In this document: positions 1 through 8,180 of the stretch, piece by piece | Layout: every line of letters begins with the position of its first letter | Numbering within the stretch: position 1 is the first letter of the stretch | Origin: an uncultured Gammaproteobacteria bacterium | GTDB taxonomy: Bacteria > Pseudomonadota > Gammaproteobacteria > Pseudomonadales > Azotimanducaceae | NCBI GenBank assembly: GCA_913045175.1 | Contig: CAJWQG010000035.1 | Location: 1 to 36,242 of the forward strand | DNA length: 36,242 nucleotides | Reading direction: 5' to 3' | Made by a program: the position numbers and the translations under genes | The notes under the pieces: generated by a model | What the model saw: only the letters and a program-made list of their open reading frames with translations | Databases searched by the model: none | Told to the model about the DNA's origin: nothing

Positions 1-351
1 GAACTTAAGAAATACAGCTGGCTTAGAAACGCAGCAGCACCCTCGTCTGCACCTTACCTGCCACGCTTTACCGGTCGCAAACAAGACCTGCTCGATGAGG
101 CACGCGTGATAGTTGCTGGCTCTCAACAAATGGCAAAAGATCTGCTCATTCATTCCGATGCGTTAGGGTTCGGTCCACGTATTGCCTTTGACGTCGAGTT
201 GGAGCACAAACAGGTGGTGGAACTCCATCTACCTATCACAAAGGTGCACGTACCGATCACCGAGATACGACGCCGGGATGCCTACTCCACCGTCCTGGAC
301 CAGGCATTCGCTATAGCAGAAGACTATTACCAGACTCAGGTAGAGGTTTGA
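1..351 (+). CDS. C-terminal end of an unidentified protein (5' end outside window)
   Basis: The frame is open from base 1 to a TGA at 349-351, giving the last 116 residues of a protein that starts upstream of the window. I do not recognise the family. The visible part has a charged segment (around GRKQDLLDEAR), a hydrophobic beta-rich stretch with alternating His/Val/Pro (HLPITKVHVPITEIRRRDAY) and an acidic, Tyr-containing C-terminal helix. There is no signal peptide or membrane segment in the visible part. An internal GTG at 106 could be mistaken for a start, but the frame continues without a stop to the window edge, so a longer protein is more likely. The gene lies 107 bases upstream of the dehalogenase-like gene on the same strand. 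Confidence 0.6.
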   Translation, partial: ELKKYSWLRNAAAPSSAPYLPRFTGRKQDLLDEARVIVAGSQQMAKDLLIHSDALGFGPRIAFDVELEHKQVVELHLPITKVHVPITEIRRRDAYSTVLDQAFAIAEDYYQTQVEV

Positions 352-458
352 GGCATCTATAATAACAGTCGCTTATCGACTAATAGGTTTCTGTTACTGG
401 ACGACGAATAAACAACTCATATACTAATCACTTCGCCTAGCACAACTGGTCCAGATGC

Positions 459-1418
459 ATGCCAATACCCTATCAGGAACACACTGTCTATCGCACCATA
501 CAGGACCTCGGCGAGCACATCGCGAGCCGCTACCCCTACGAATCGAAATTCGCGAGCGTTAACGGCTGGCGGATGCACTACATCGATGAAGGTCCAAAAG
601 ATGCACCACCCGTCATGTTTTTTCACGGTAATCCCACCTGGGGATGGTTGTGGCGAAAGGTCCTTCCACCGTTTCTCGAAGCTGGGTACCGCGTCATCGT
701 TCCCGACCAAATCGGTTTTGGTCTGTCGGAACATCCGCATACACCCAGCGCCCATAGCCTCGATAATCACGCGGCCAATCTCGTCTCCCTAATTGATCAA
801 CTGGATCTTTCAAACATCTTTTTCGTCTGCCATGACTGGGGCGGCCCAACCGGGTTGTCAGCACTGCTCACCAGACAGGAGAAAGCGACGGCGGTGGCGG
901 TCATGTCCACCTGGGCCTGGCGAGAGCCTTCAGCAGACTTTCATCGAAGAAAAGCACCCTGGGGAATGTTACACGCGCCTCTGACCGGACCGCATATCAT
1001 GGGTCGCCAGGGCGCCTTCCCCGGGCGCTCCATGTACCTTTCGGTGGTAGATCGCGAACTCATGCTCGAAGATTCCCTGACCGCCTACATGTCAGTGACA
1101 CCCGACGTAGGCGACCGAAGACTCACCTGGCAATGGCCGCGTTCCATCCCCATTAATCCCGATACCGATATCGCGGGAGACCGCTTCGACTGGCTGGAAG
1201 CCGGTGTGCGCAAGCTCAATATTCCGGCGACCATCCTGTGGGGGCGCGAAGAGGTTGTATTTGAAGCCAGTGTTTTTGCCACCCACTGGAAAGAAGAAAT
1301 TTGGCCCCATGCGGAAGGTCCACATATGTTCACCGGCAATCATTTCCTGCAGGAAGACTCTGGTGCCGAGATGGGAGAGCTTTTAGTTGAGTTCGCCTCG
1401 CGACACGTGCCCATTTAA
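459..1418 (+). CDS. Haloalkane dehalogenase-like alpha/beta hydrolase
   Basis: This 319-residue alpha/beta hydrolase probably hydrolyses a carbon-halogen or similar bond through an aspartyl nucleophile in the cytoplasm. The oxyanion and halide-binding motif HGNPTW is at 56-61, the nucleophile elbow CHDWGG at 124-129 (Asp126 followed by Trp127), and the catalytic His motif GNHFLQED at 293-300 (His295). These fit the haloalkane dehalogenase family, in which the Asn of HGNPT and the Trp after the nucleophile hold the halide. The WGREE segment at 261-265 carries Glu where subfamily I enzymes have Asp; Glu acids are known elsewhere in the family. The ATG at 459 gives the family-sized protein, though no clear ribosome binding site precedes it. 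A small gene follows after 13 bases. Substrate is unknown and dehalogenation is inferred from motifs only. Confidence 0.8.
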   Translation: MPIPYQEHTVYRTIQDLGEHIASRYPYESKFASVNGWRMHYIDEGPKDAPPVMFFHGNPTWGWLWRKVLPPFLEAGYRVIVPDQIGFGLSEHPHTPSAHSLDNHAANLVSLIDQLDLSNIFFVCHDWGGPTGLSALLTRQEKATAVAVMSTWAWREPSADFHRRKAPWGMLHAPLTGPHIMGRQGAFPGRSMYLSVVDRELMLEDSLTAYMSVTPDVGDRRLTWQWPRSIPINPDTDIAGDRFDWLEAGVRKLNIPATILWGREEVVFEASVFATHWKEEIWPHAEGPHMFTGNHFLQEDSGAEMGELLVEFASRHVPI

Positions 1419-1431
1419 GGAGAGAAATTCA

Positions 1432-1815
1432 ATGACTGTCACTATCATTTCCGAGCGTCCCTCCGACACGCGTAGCGTACCGATACTAACAGACCCGGAT
1501 GTCTGCCATTACCCGGAGTTCGCCTCATTTTTATCTGACACATTCGGACTGGCCGATAACCCGTTGAAGGCCCCCGGTCTGCTGGATGTCGATGGGCGTG
1601 GTTACGAGTTAATTTTTATCGGGCGCTCTGGTCGGCCGTTTCCGGCGGCGATCGAGATCGCGGCACTTGTTCCCGGGCTTAAACCCATGGATGAAGCGCA
1701 GACCACGAAGGACCTATGGGCAATCCTGGAGTGGATAATTGAAGGCGTAGGAGAACCGTGGACCATTGACGATCTCCGCACCACCGCAGAAATCTTTAGA
1801 GTGCTACCAGAATAA
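1432..1815 (+). CDS. Small hypothetical protein, cotranscribed with the dehalogenase-like gene
   Basis: The product is a 127-residue acidic protein I cannot assign. The frame is open back to 1387 inside the upstream gene, but the ATG at 1432 is preferred because AAGGAGAG sits about 7 bases upstream and the spacing to the previous stop is only 13 bases. The sequence has a mixed alpha/beta look, a hydrophobic core strand (YELIFIGRSG) and an amphipathic C-terminal helix with Trp residues. No signal peptide, membrane segment or metal motif is visible. The tight spacing suggests translation from the same mRNA as the hydrolase and a related role, perhaps accessory, but that is inference. It converges on the acyl-CoA dehydrogenase operon, with 10 bases between the stops. 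Confidence 0.65.
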   Translation: MTVTIISERPSDTRSVPILTDPDVCHYPEFASFLSDTFGLADNPLKAPGLLDVDGRGYELIFIGRSGRPFPAAIEIAALVPGLKPMDEAQTTKDLWAILEWIIEGVGEPWTIDDLRTTAEIFRVLPE

Positions 1816-1825
1816 ACTGGCGCGA

Positions 1826-3040
1826 CTATTCCAAACCAAGTACCAGTTTCGCCATAATATTCCGCTGAATCTCGTTAGACCCTGCGTAGATGGATGTCTT
1901 GCGTAAGTTGAAGTACTTCTGTGAGACGCCACTAAAGTGTTCTGGCCCAGCCGGGATAAAATCGTCATCGTCAAGTGGCGTGGACTGATCAAGGGGTATC
2001 CCGTAGTATCCCGCCACTTCACCGGCCAACTCTGAAATAGCCTGACTTATCTCGGAACCACGCGTCTTCAATAACGATGATTCAGGACCAACATTCTGTC
2101 CTGCCGACAATGAACCGAGAATCCGCATTTCGGTGGCTTCCATCGCCATTGTCTGGATTTTCAAATCATTGAAGCGATCGCGAAAATCATCATCATCGAA
2201 TACTGCGCCCTCTCCACTCTGGGTCTCGCGCGCCATCCATTCGACGTGATTTAGCGATTCATACAAACCAGGTGACTGGGCGTTACCCCGCTCAAACTCG
2301 AGCAGGTATTTGGCACAGGTCCAACCCTTGCCCTCCTCGCCAACCAGATTCTCCTTCGGTACCTGCACATCCTCAAAGTAGACTGTGTTGATTTCCTGGA
2401 AGCCCTCTTTAGGCTGATCCATCGTAATAATCGGTTCGACCGTGATACCAGGGCTTTTCATATCAATCAGCAAGAAGCTGATGCCCATTTGCCGTTTTGC
2501 TTCCTGACTGGTGCGCACCAGACAGAAAATCATGTCGGCATGCTGACCGAGGGTATTCCAGGTTTTCACCCCGTTGACCAGATAGTGATCGCCATGATCC
2601 TCGGCTTTGGTACTTAACGAGGCCAGGTCCGACCCGGAACCAGGTTCCGAGTATCCCTGACACCAGAAGGTGCGGCTATGCAGGATATCCGGCAGATACT
2701 CTTGCTTTTGTTCATCGGTACCGAACTTCATGATGACATGCGCCACCATCGACACACCCATTGGCACCATCGCCGGCGCGCCGGCCCTGGCCAACTCCAG
2801 ATCGAAAAGATATTTCTGGGTATGGCTAAAACCGGCCCCGCCATGTTCGGTGGGCCAGTTGATCGCCGCCCATCCTTTTTCTGCAAGCCGTTGTTGCCAG
2901 GCAATTCGATCGTCCCGGCTAAAGTTTTCCAGCGCGTTACGGCTGTACTTACGACGCATTTCTTCCGGCCAGGCTTCGTCCAGGAAATCACTCACTTCCT
3001 GCTGGAACGCCAACTCTTCTTCGGTAAAGGCAATATCCAT
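1826..3040 (-). CDS. Acyl-CoA dehydrogenase, larger subunit of a likely heteromeric pair
   Basis: This 404-residue flavoprotein of the acyl-CoA dehydrogenase superfamily should oxidise an acyl-CoA thioester to the enoyl-CoA and pass electrons to ETF. The N-terminal helical domain starts MDIAFTEEELAFQQEV. The middle domain has the FAD/substrate strand CQGYSEPGSGSDLASL and the beta-sheet WNTLGQHADMIF. The C-terminal domain ends with the conserved IYAGSNEIQRNIMAKLVLGL segment. Length and style resemble PimC and the FadE subunits of mycobacterial steroid alpha2beta2 dehydrogenases. It lies 17 bases downstream of a second, 378-residue dehydrogenase on the same strand, the arrangement typical of heteromeric enzymes. 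It is the last gene of a four-gene operon. A large or polycyclic acyl-CoA substrate is a guess from family resemblance. Confidence 0.88.
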   Translation of the reverse strand: MDIAFTEEELAFQQEVSDFLDEAWPEEMRRKYSRNALENFSRDDRIAWQQRLAEKGWAAINWPTEHGGAGFSHTQKYLFDLELARAGAPAMVPMGVSMVAHVIMKFGTDEQKQEYLPDILHSRTFWCQGYSEPGSGSDLASLSTKAEDHGDHYLVNGVKTWNTLGQHADMIFCLVRTSQEAKRQMGISFLLIDMKSPGITVEPIITMDQPKEGFQEINTVYFEDVQVPKENLVGEEGKGWTCAKYLLEFERGNAQSPGLYESLNHVEWMARETQSGEGAVFDDDDFRDRFNDLKIQTMAMEATEMRILGSLSAGQNVGPESSLLKTRGSEISQAISELAGEVAGYYGIPLDQSTPLDDDDFIPAGPEHFSGVSQKYFNLRKTSIYAGSNEIQRNIMAKLVLGLE

Positions 3041-3057
3041 GTCGAGCTACCTCGCGG

Positions 3058-4194
3058 TTATCCTGCTAACGCGCCAAAGCGCTTGAGATGAAAGCGGTTG
3101 TTACCGAACATGTTTTCAATGACGGTTACACGCTTGAAGTAGTGAGAGATACTGAGCTCATCCGTCAGGCCCATACCACCATGGATCTGAATGGCCTCCT
3201 GGCCCACGAGCTTAGCCGCCTTACCAATCTGGACTTTTAGCGCTGTGATGTGCTTTTGTGCCTGCTCGTCATAGCCGTTTTCCAGGTGGGCTGCGGTCAT
3301 ATATAGCAGAGATCTGGATTGCTCATAGGCCATAAACATGTCGACCATACGGTGTTGCAGGGCCTGAAAGCTGCCGAGGCGCTGACCGAACTGCTCACGA
3401 ATCTTGCTGTACTCCACCGTGTCTTTGTATAAAACTTCCACGCAACCAACGGCTTCCGCACAGACTGCGAACGTCCCTTCATCAATCACCTGTTGCAACG
3501 CTGCCAGGCCGGCTCCTGCCGCACCAAGCAAGGCATCCGGTCCCACCTCAACATTTTCAAAGGTGATTTCCGAGGCACGCATTGCATCAACTGTTGTGAA
3601 GTCATGGCGGGAAATACCCGCTGATCTGGCATCGAGTACGAATAACGAAACGCCATCTGTGTCGCGCTGGCTCCCACTGGTACGTGCCGACACCACCAGA
3701 AAATCTGCCGCCGGTGCATTGAGGACAACTGCCTTGTATCCATTGATAACAAAGCCATCGCCTTTTGCGGTCGCGGTGGTCGTCAAATCATGCAGATCGT
3801 ATCGCCCCTGGGGTTCGGCAAATGCCAAGGCGCCCTGCAATTTGCCATCGATGATATCCGGTATAAAGCGCTTTCTTTGTTCCGTTGATCCTCCTAAACG
3901 AATCGCACCGGCTGCGAGGACCACCGTCGGTATAAAGGGTTCGACCACGATACCTCTGCCGAATTGTTCGAGAAGCACCATTGACTCAACCCCGGTGCCA
4001 CCCAGACCACCATCTTCTTCACTAAATGGAATAGCTAACCAGCCGAGTTCAGCAAAGGTTGTCCAGTGTTCCTGACTATAGCCGGGGTCCTCGGCGACGA
4101 TCTTCTGCCGCTGCTCGAAGGTATAGTCATTGAGAATAAATCGCTCCACACTGCTTTGAATGAGCGATTGTTCATCGTTTAGGGACAGATCCAT
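3058..4194 (-). CDS. Acyl-CoA dehydrogenase, smaller subunit of a likely heteromeric pair
   Basis: This 378-residue acyl-CoA dehydrogenase begins MDLSLNDEQSLIQSSVERF. It has a shortened active-site region compared with homotetrameric enzymes: the middle domain reads ALAFAEPQGRYDLHDL and the C-terminal part ends with IQIHGGMGLTDELSISHYFKR. This pattern, with IHGGMG in place of a full catalytic arrangement, is common in the partner subunit of heteromeric dehydrogenases such as PimD or FadE28. It is third in the operon, 16 bases after the 349-residue GST-like gene and 17 bases before the larger dehydrogenase gene. Pairing as alpha2beta2 is inferred from adjacency and size. Whether it carries the catalytic glutamate cannot be settled by eye. 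Confidence 0.87.
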   Translation of the reverse strand: MDLSLNDEQSLIQSSVERFILNDYTFEQRQKIVAEDPGYSQEHWTTFAELGWLAIPFSEEDGGLGGTGVESMVLLEQFGRGIVVEPFIPTVVLAAGAIRLGGSTEQRKRFIPDIIDGKLQGALAFAEPQGRYDLHDLTTTATAKGDGFVINGYKAVVLNAPAADFLVVSARTSGSQRDTDGVSLFVLDARSAGISRHDFTTVDAMRASEITFENVEVGPDALLGAAGAGLAALQQVIDEGTFAVCAEAVGCVEVLYKDTVEYSKIREQFGQRLGSFQALQHRMVDMFMAYEQSRSLLYMTAAHLENGYDEQAQKHITALKVQIGKAAKLVGQEAIQIHGGMGLTDELSISHYFKRVTVIENMFGNNRFHLKRFGALAG

Positions 4195-4210
4195 GTTGTT
4201 CCTGGTGGTC

Positions 4211-5260
4211 TCATTGCCCGGGCTTCACAAACAGCATCTCGATGCCCGTGCCATCAATAATGTCATCAACGTCCTCGCGATCCTCTTCATCGAGCCTTGC
4301 GTACGCCTGTCGCAACCAGGTAAGGCAGCGAGCCTGATAGGGAAACGGTGTCTGGGTCCACTCCTGGCCATCAATGGTTGTTTGCACTGTGTCGGCGCCG
4401 GTTTCGATCGCCTCTGAATTCGCGAGCAGCGCAGGAACATACACTCTGCCGATCTCCTGCAGTAGAGGTGATAGGGTTTCCGGGAGCGCGTCCCTGTCAT
4501 ACCAGCCATCCTCCGGCGCGAACTCCCCGGAAAGATCCGAGAGCATGTCTACCCAGGCAAATACCTGGGGTGTCCGCTCGAGGCAGATCTCCATCGGCGT
4601 GGGGTCGAAATGCGTCAGTTGGGTCAGTTGACCATACAACCCGAAGTCACAGGCAGATGGACGTGACCCGAGCACATACGGACCGTTACGAACGTGTGCA
4701 TCCAGTATATCCAGCAGTCTCAGGTAGGACGCCTCAATGACAGGCGCGGTCGTATCGTTACTGCCCACAACATAGAGACGGTTCACCTGTCGATCACGAA
4801 TCGAATCGCTCATGGGAGCGATCTCTGACTCCGGGGAAAGAATGTGACCCCATCGGGGCAACATCAAACCACCCATAGCGGCATCCCGATCAAAGTGCCA
4901 CCGATAATGGAACATGGCCTTGGTGACCCACTCATCGGCATAGTCTTCGATCAGATAATCGAGAAACCCCACAACAGGGTCATCGGGAATAATAGAACGG
5001 CCAGGATACATGACTTCCAATTCACGGATAATCGGCGTTGAATCGACGACTGCTTCCAATTCGCCATCTTTCCCGGGCCAGTAAAACGTTGGTGCGAGTA
5101 CTACCTTGGCGGGAGGCAGATCGTACTGCGCACCAATTTGTGACTGCAGGTACCGATAGGGAATTCGCCGGTAGCGCAATACTGCCAGCATCTTCCTGGT
5201 ATAGGGTGAACCGGGCGAACCCTTGATGGCAATCTGCTCGTCAAAATCAGGTTCTTTCAT
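4211..5260 (-). CDS. Long GST-like protein (349 aa), first-domain SPY motif
   Basis: This is a glutathione S-transferase-fold protein. The N-terminal thioredoxin-like domain (about residues 9-90) has KGSPGSPYTRK at 13-23, giving a candidate Ser/Tyr near the glutathione thiol, and the VDSTPIIREL segment resembles the gamma-glutamyl binding DS/ES motif. A long helical C-terminal domain follows, with ACDFGLYGQL matching the conserved helix-6 ADxxLxG-type capping motif. At 349 residues it is about 130 residues longer than classical GSTs, with an acidic tail (EEDREDVDD). It follows the other long GST by 17 bases, so the two are probably diverged tandem copies. Cotranscription with two acyl-CoA dehydrogenases suggests a part in a degradation pathway rather than general detoxification. 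Substrate unknown. Confidence 0.75.
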   Translation of the reverse strand: MKEPDFDEQIAIKGSPGSPYTRKMLAVLRYRRIPYRYLQSQIGAQYDLPPAKVVLAPTFYWPGKDGELEAVVDSTPIIRELEVMYPGRSIIPDDPVVGFLDYLIEDYADEWVTKAMFHYRWHFDRDAAMGGLMLPRWGHILSPESEIAPMSDSIRDRQVNRLYVVGSNDTTAPVIEASYLRLLDILDAHVRNGPYVLGSRPSACDFGLYGQLTQLTHFDPTPMEICLERTPQVFAWVDMLSDLSGEFAPEDGWYDRDALPETLSPLLQEIGRVYVPALLANSEAIETGADTVQTTIDGQEWTQTPFPYQARCLTWLRQAYARLDEEDREDVDDIIDGTGIEMLFVKPGQ

Positions 5261-5277
5261 GCATTCGTCTCTGGCTA

Positions 5278-6387
5278 TTAACTCGCCGCTTTTATCTCAT
5301 CTTCACCAAATCGCTGCAAGTGATACCCAACCCGTTCCATCCTGATACCCATTGGATTGCTCAGAAATTCATCCCAGCCAATCTGTGCCATCAACTTGTC
5401 TGCGCGCTTCCTCTCGTCGTCAGAGAGCGCCTCATATTGCTCCTGGACGCGCCGGCCTTTCCATGCTGAGAATATCGGCGTACCTCGCTGGTAAGTCTGA
5501 TCGAAGATTTCAATCTCCGTGGGTACTGTTTGCTCCAAAACTTCACTCTGCGCGACTTCTTCCAGGATAGGCTGCGCCAGCTGCTTTGCGCTCTTTGCCC
5601 ATGCGGCTGCAACAGGACCGATATACTTTAGATAGGCCAGAAACTCATCTGTCATGGACAATTCTCCCTCAGCCGGGGCACTGAATGCCGCCTGCATATT
5701 ATCGAGAAAGTAGCAAAGTGCCGGCGCCTCCGTTTTCAGGTAATGCTGCATCGCGGCGTTATCCCGATAGTGGTGTGCAAAGTAGCCTGCATGAAGACAA
5801 CAGTCGACCAGACTCGCGCGGTGCCCAAAGGCATATTTCCGCGGCCCTACCGCCTTGTTCAATAGTGGTGTCGCTTCTTCAAGCAAACGCTGCATAACCT
5901 GCTGGCCTGACTCGCTTGATATGCCCAGATGAGGGAGATGCGCCTTCATCTGCCGAGAGACCGCAGCACCACATGACCAATCCACCTGCTCATCACCCTC
6001 GTCACCAAAGCACATATAAAACTCATTGGTGGCAAAGCGTGCGCCATCGGGGTCGTTCCACCTCGTATGCATGGCGGTCGCCACCCAGAATTCGTCGATA
6101 AAAAATTCCACGATTCTGGTCACCAGCATTAATACGGGATCATCTGGAAAAGCAGGACGCTCAGGATGTCTTTTTTCAAGCGTATCGATAATCACTGTCG
6201 TATCCTGGATCACCTCACCGTCGTCGTTCTCCAGCACAGGAAACCGGGTGTAGCCAATGATCGGACGCATACGTTCCTGATACAGGCGTGCGTCATGGGT
6301 CTCGACAAATGGGATGTGCTTATAGCCAAGATAGGCGCGTATCTTGGCCGTATAGTACGAGCACATCATGCCGTGAAGGGTATACAT
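5278..6387 (-). CDS. Long GST-like protein (369 aa), first gene of the dehydrogenase operon
   Basis: This GST-fold protein has an N-terminal thioredoxin-like domain (residues 1-80). MMCSYYTAKIRAYL at 7-20 places Cys9-Ser10 at the catalytic position, PVLENDDGEVIQDTTVI forms the cis-Pro strand and glutathione-binding turn, and EKRHPERPAFPDDP leads into the helical domain. The C-terminal portion contains AFGHRASLVDCCLHAGYF, a helix-6-like motif with two adjacent Cys. Total length well exceeds the usual 200-230 residues. It heads the operon GST, GST, acyl-CoA dehydrogenase, acyl-CoA dehydrogenase, with 16-17 base gaps throughout. The start ATG at 6387 follows a 186-base divergent intergenic region shared with the LLM oxidoreductase gene. 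Function is unknown beyond a probable thiol-dependent conjugation, reduction or isomerisation. Confidence 0.75.
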   Translation of the reverse strand: MYTLHGMMCSYYTAKIRAYLGYKHIPFVETHDARLYQERMRPIIGYTRFPVLENDDGEVIQDTTVIIDTLEKRHPERPAFPDDPVLMLVTRIVEFFIDEFWVATAMHTRWNDPDGARFATNEFYMCFGDEGDEQVDWSCGAAVSRQMKAHLPHLGISSESGQQVMQRLLEEATPLLNKAVGPRKYAFGHRASLVDCCLHAGYFAHHYRDNAAMQHYLKTEAPALCYFLDNMQAAFSAPAEGELSMTDEFLAYLKYIGPVAAAWAKSAKQLAQPILEEVAQSEVLEQTVPTEIEIFDQTYQRGTPIFSAWKGRRVQEQYEALSDDERKRADKLMAQIGWDEFLSNPMGIRMERVGYHLQRFGEDEIKAAS

Positions 6388-6460
6388 AGAGTGCCCTGGA
6401 TAAAGATCAGTGACTGGATTGCCAGTATTATTAGATGTAGTACATACAGGGTCTATTAAC

Positions 6461-6496
6461 AGTTGAATATCATGCGATAACCGGGTGTTATCAACT
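6461..6496. promoter_or_regulatory. Nested inverted repeats in divergent promoter region (candidate operator)
   Basis: Between the divergent long-GST and LLM oxidoreductase genes, GATAAC (6476-6481) and GTTATC (6487-6492) form a perfect 6-base inverted repeat around a 5-base spacer. It is flanked by a second pair, AGTTGA (6461-6466) and TCAACT (6491-6496). The position between two divergent genes is where a shared operator would be expected. No regulator gene is adjacent, so operator function is only inferred, and short inverted repeats also occur by chance. Confidence 0.3.
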
Positions 6497-6573
6497 CACA
6501 GCATCACATTGCGCAGGCTCAGCAAGTATGGCAGCCTGCTTCCTTCGAAATAGACTAGTGGAGCACCAGCCTA

Positions 6574-7530
6574 ATGAAATTCGGTACATTTATGATGTGT
6601 TTTCAAACGGACTGGGACAAGCTCAGCGCCTGGATAGAAACCCTCGAGAAAGGTCGCTGGCACAGCGCATGGTGGCCCGATCACATCCTGGCACCTGGCC
6701 CGCCATCGGATCACGCGTTAACGGCGTACGAAGGTTTTGCTTCACTGTCTGTTGCACTGGGAATGACCGAAAAATTGCACATGGGACACCTGGTGTTAGG
6801 AACGCCCTATCGGAATCCCGCATTGACCTGCAAGATGGCGGGCACACTGGATCAGGCAAGCAAGGGCCGGTTTACACTCGGCATCGGCGCCGGCTGGTTT
6901 GAACGGGAGCACGAAGCCTATGGCTGGGGGTTTCCGTCCATGAGAGAGCGCCAGGATCGACTTCAGGAGGCAGCGGAACTGACTCGATTGCTGTTTACCG
7001 CAACTGAACCAGTGACGTACAACGGTAAGCACTACCAGCTTGATGAAGCGCCCCTCAATCCGGCAGGTTATCAGGGTCGAAAGATCGAGATTCTGATCGG
7101 CGGCACCGGTGAAAAGCGAACTCTCAGGACCCTTGCCATGTTTGGCGATACCATGAATCTCGACGGTTTTTCCGGTGGCGGTATGGAATTCGATTACTAC
7201 AAACACAAGGTGGGCATTCTGGAGCAGCACTGCGAAAACGTAGGTCGCGACCCAAAAGAGATTCGACACACACTTAACATGCCTATTGTAATAACCGAGG
7301 ATCAGTCAGTTATCGATCACTGGCTGAAGCGATATGGACCTGGCACGGTGGCTGGCTCTAAATCTTATGTTCTGGACAGACTCCATGAATTCGAGCAAGC
7401 CGGTGTGGACGAAATCATCATTGACGACATGGCAACCTTTGACACCCTGAAATCGCAGGACATACCGGTTGCCGACGTCGTTGCCTCCTGCCAGCGCATG
7501 GAAGAGGAAGTTATCGCAGCGTTTGACTAG
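6574..7530 (+). CDS. LLM-class (luciferase-like) flavin/F420-dependent oxidoreductase
   Basis: This 318-residue protein has the bacterial luciferase TIM-barrel fold. The start MKFGTFMMCFQTDWDKL gives the first strand. AWWPDHIL is the SxWxPDH-like substrate/flavin segment. HMGHLVLGTPYRNPALTCKM is the typical LLM strand-turn where flavin or F420 binds, and GRFTLGIGAGWFEREHEAYG carries the GxGAGW signature. Members are FMN- or F420-dependent monooxygenases or dehydrogenases; by sequence alone the cofactor is ambiguous. The ATG at 6574 gives a full-length family member. It is transcribed divergently from the GST/acyl-CoA dehydrogenase operon and converges on the next GST with 15 bases between stops. 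An oxidative step in the same pathway is plausible but not shown. Confidence 0.85.
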   Translation: MKFGTFMMCFQTDWDKLSAWIETLEKGRWHSAWWPDHILAPGPPSDHALTAYEGFASLSVALGMTEKLHMGHLVLGTPYRNPALTCKMAGTLDQASKGRFTLGIGAGWFEREHEAYGWGFPSMRERQDRLQEAAELTRLLFTATEPVTYNGKHYQLDEAPLNPAGYQGRKIEILIGGTGEKRTLRTLAMFGDTMNLDGFSGGGMEFDYYKHKVGILEQHCENVGRDPKEIRHTLNMPIVITEDQSVIDHWLKRYGPGTVAGSKSYVLDRLHEFEQAGVDEIIIDDMATFDTLKSQDIPVADVVASCQRMEEEVIAAFD

Positions 7531-7545
7531 AGAGGCGCCAGGCCT

Positions 7546-8154
7546 TCAGGCAGAATCCGCTTTCTGAAACGCCGGCCGTTGATCGATGCGCTCGACGTAG
7601 CCCTTGATATTGGTCAACTCATCAGACACGCAGCCGATTCGATTGCTCATATAAACGGAATGCCCCAGCATAATATCTACCGCCGAAAAATCGCCGATCA
7701 GATATTCTCTTCCTGCAAGGGCTTCTTCTACCGGCGCGAGCGCTCTGGCCAGCAACCGTTGTGCCTGGCCCAGAACTGTTTCATCCCGTCTTTCCGGCGG
7801 CAACAACAATGTATGCACAACGATGGTATTCATCGGTGGCATGACCATGCCCTCGCAATAGTGAAACCATTGCAGGTATTCCGGAAACATGGGGGAGTCC
7901 ACCGCGGGTTTCAGACCACCGTCTTTGTGTCGCGCAAGCACGTACTCAACGATAGCGCCGGACTCAAAGATTGAGATGTCTCCGTCCTCCAGTACAGGCA
8001 CCCGGCCCAGAGGATGCCTGGCCCTGTGCTCGTCAGACTTGAGGTCCTTCGGATGAAAATCCATTCGATTTAGTTCATAGGGAAGTCCCAGCTCTTCCAA
8101 CAGCCAGAGGATTCGAACCGCGCGGGAATTTGGTGCAAAGTGTAGTTTTAACAT
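7546..8154 (-). CDS. Glutathione S-transferase (classical length, 202 aa)
   Basis: This cytosolic GST has an N-terminal thioredoxin-like domain in which APNSRAVRILWLLEELGLPY places Ser10 at the catalytic position, RVPVLED at 51-57 is the cis-Pro strand, and ESGAIVEY at 64-71 is the glutathione gamma-glutamyl binding motif. The C-terminal helical domain includes YLIGDFSAVDIMLGHSVY, the N-capping box of helix 6. Length is standard. TTTAGG lies close upstream of the ATG. It is the last gene of the run yghU, symporter, GST on this strand, 26 bases after the GPH symporter gene. It could isomerise, conjugate or reduce a substrate imported by that transporter, which is inference from neighbourhood. 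Confidence 0.87.
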   Translation of the reverse strand: MLKLHFAPNSRAVRILWLLEELGLPYELNRMDFHPKDLKSDEHRARHPLGRVPVLEDGDISIFESGAIVEYVLARHKDGGLKPAVDSPMFPEYLQWFHYCEGMVMPPMNTIVVHTLLLPPERRDETVLGQAQRLLARALAPVEEALAGREYLIGDFSAVDIMLGHSVYMSNRIGCVSDELTNIKGYVERIDQRPAFQKADSA

Positions 8155-8180
8155 CCTAAAGTACCTCGAATATTATCGAC

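Noticed and set aside
3404-4075. 223-codon plus-strand frame over the second acyl-CoA dehydrogenase
   Set aside because: Low-complexity Ser/Pro/Ala composition typical of antisense reading; the real gene on the other strand is clear.
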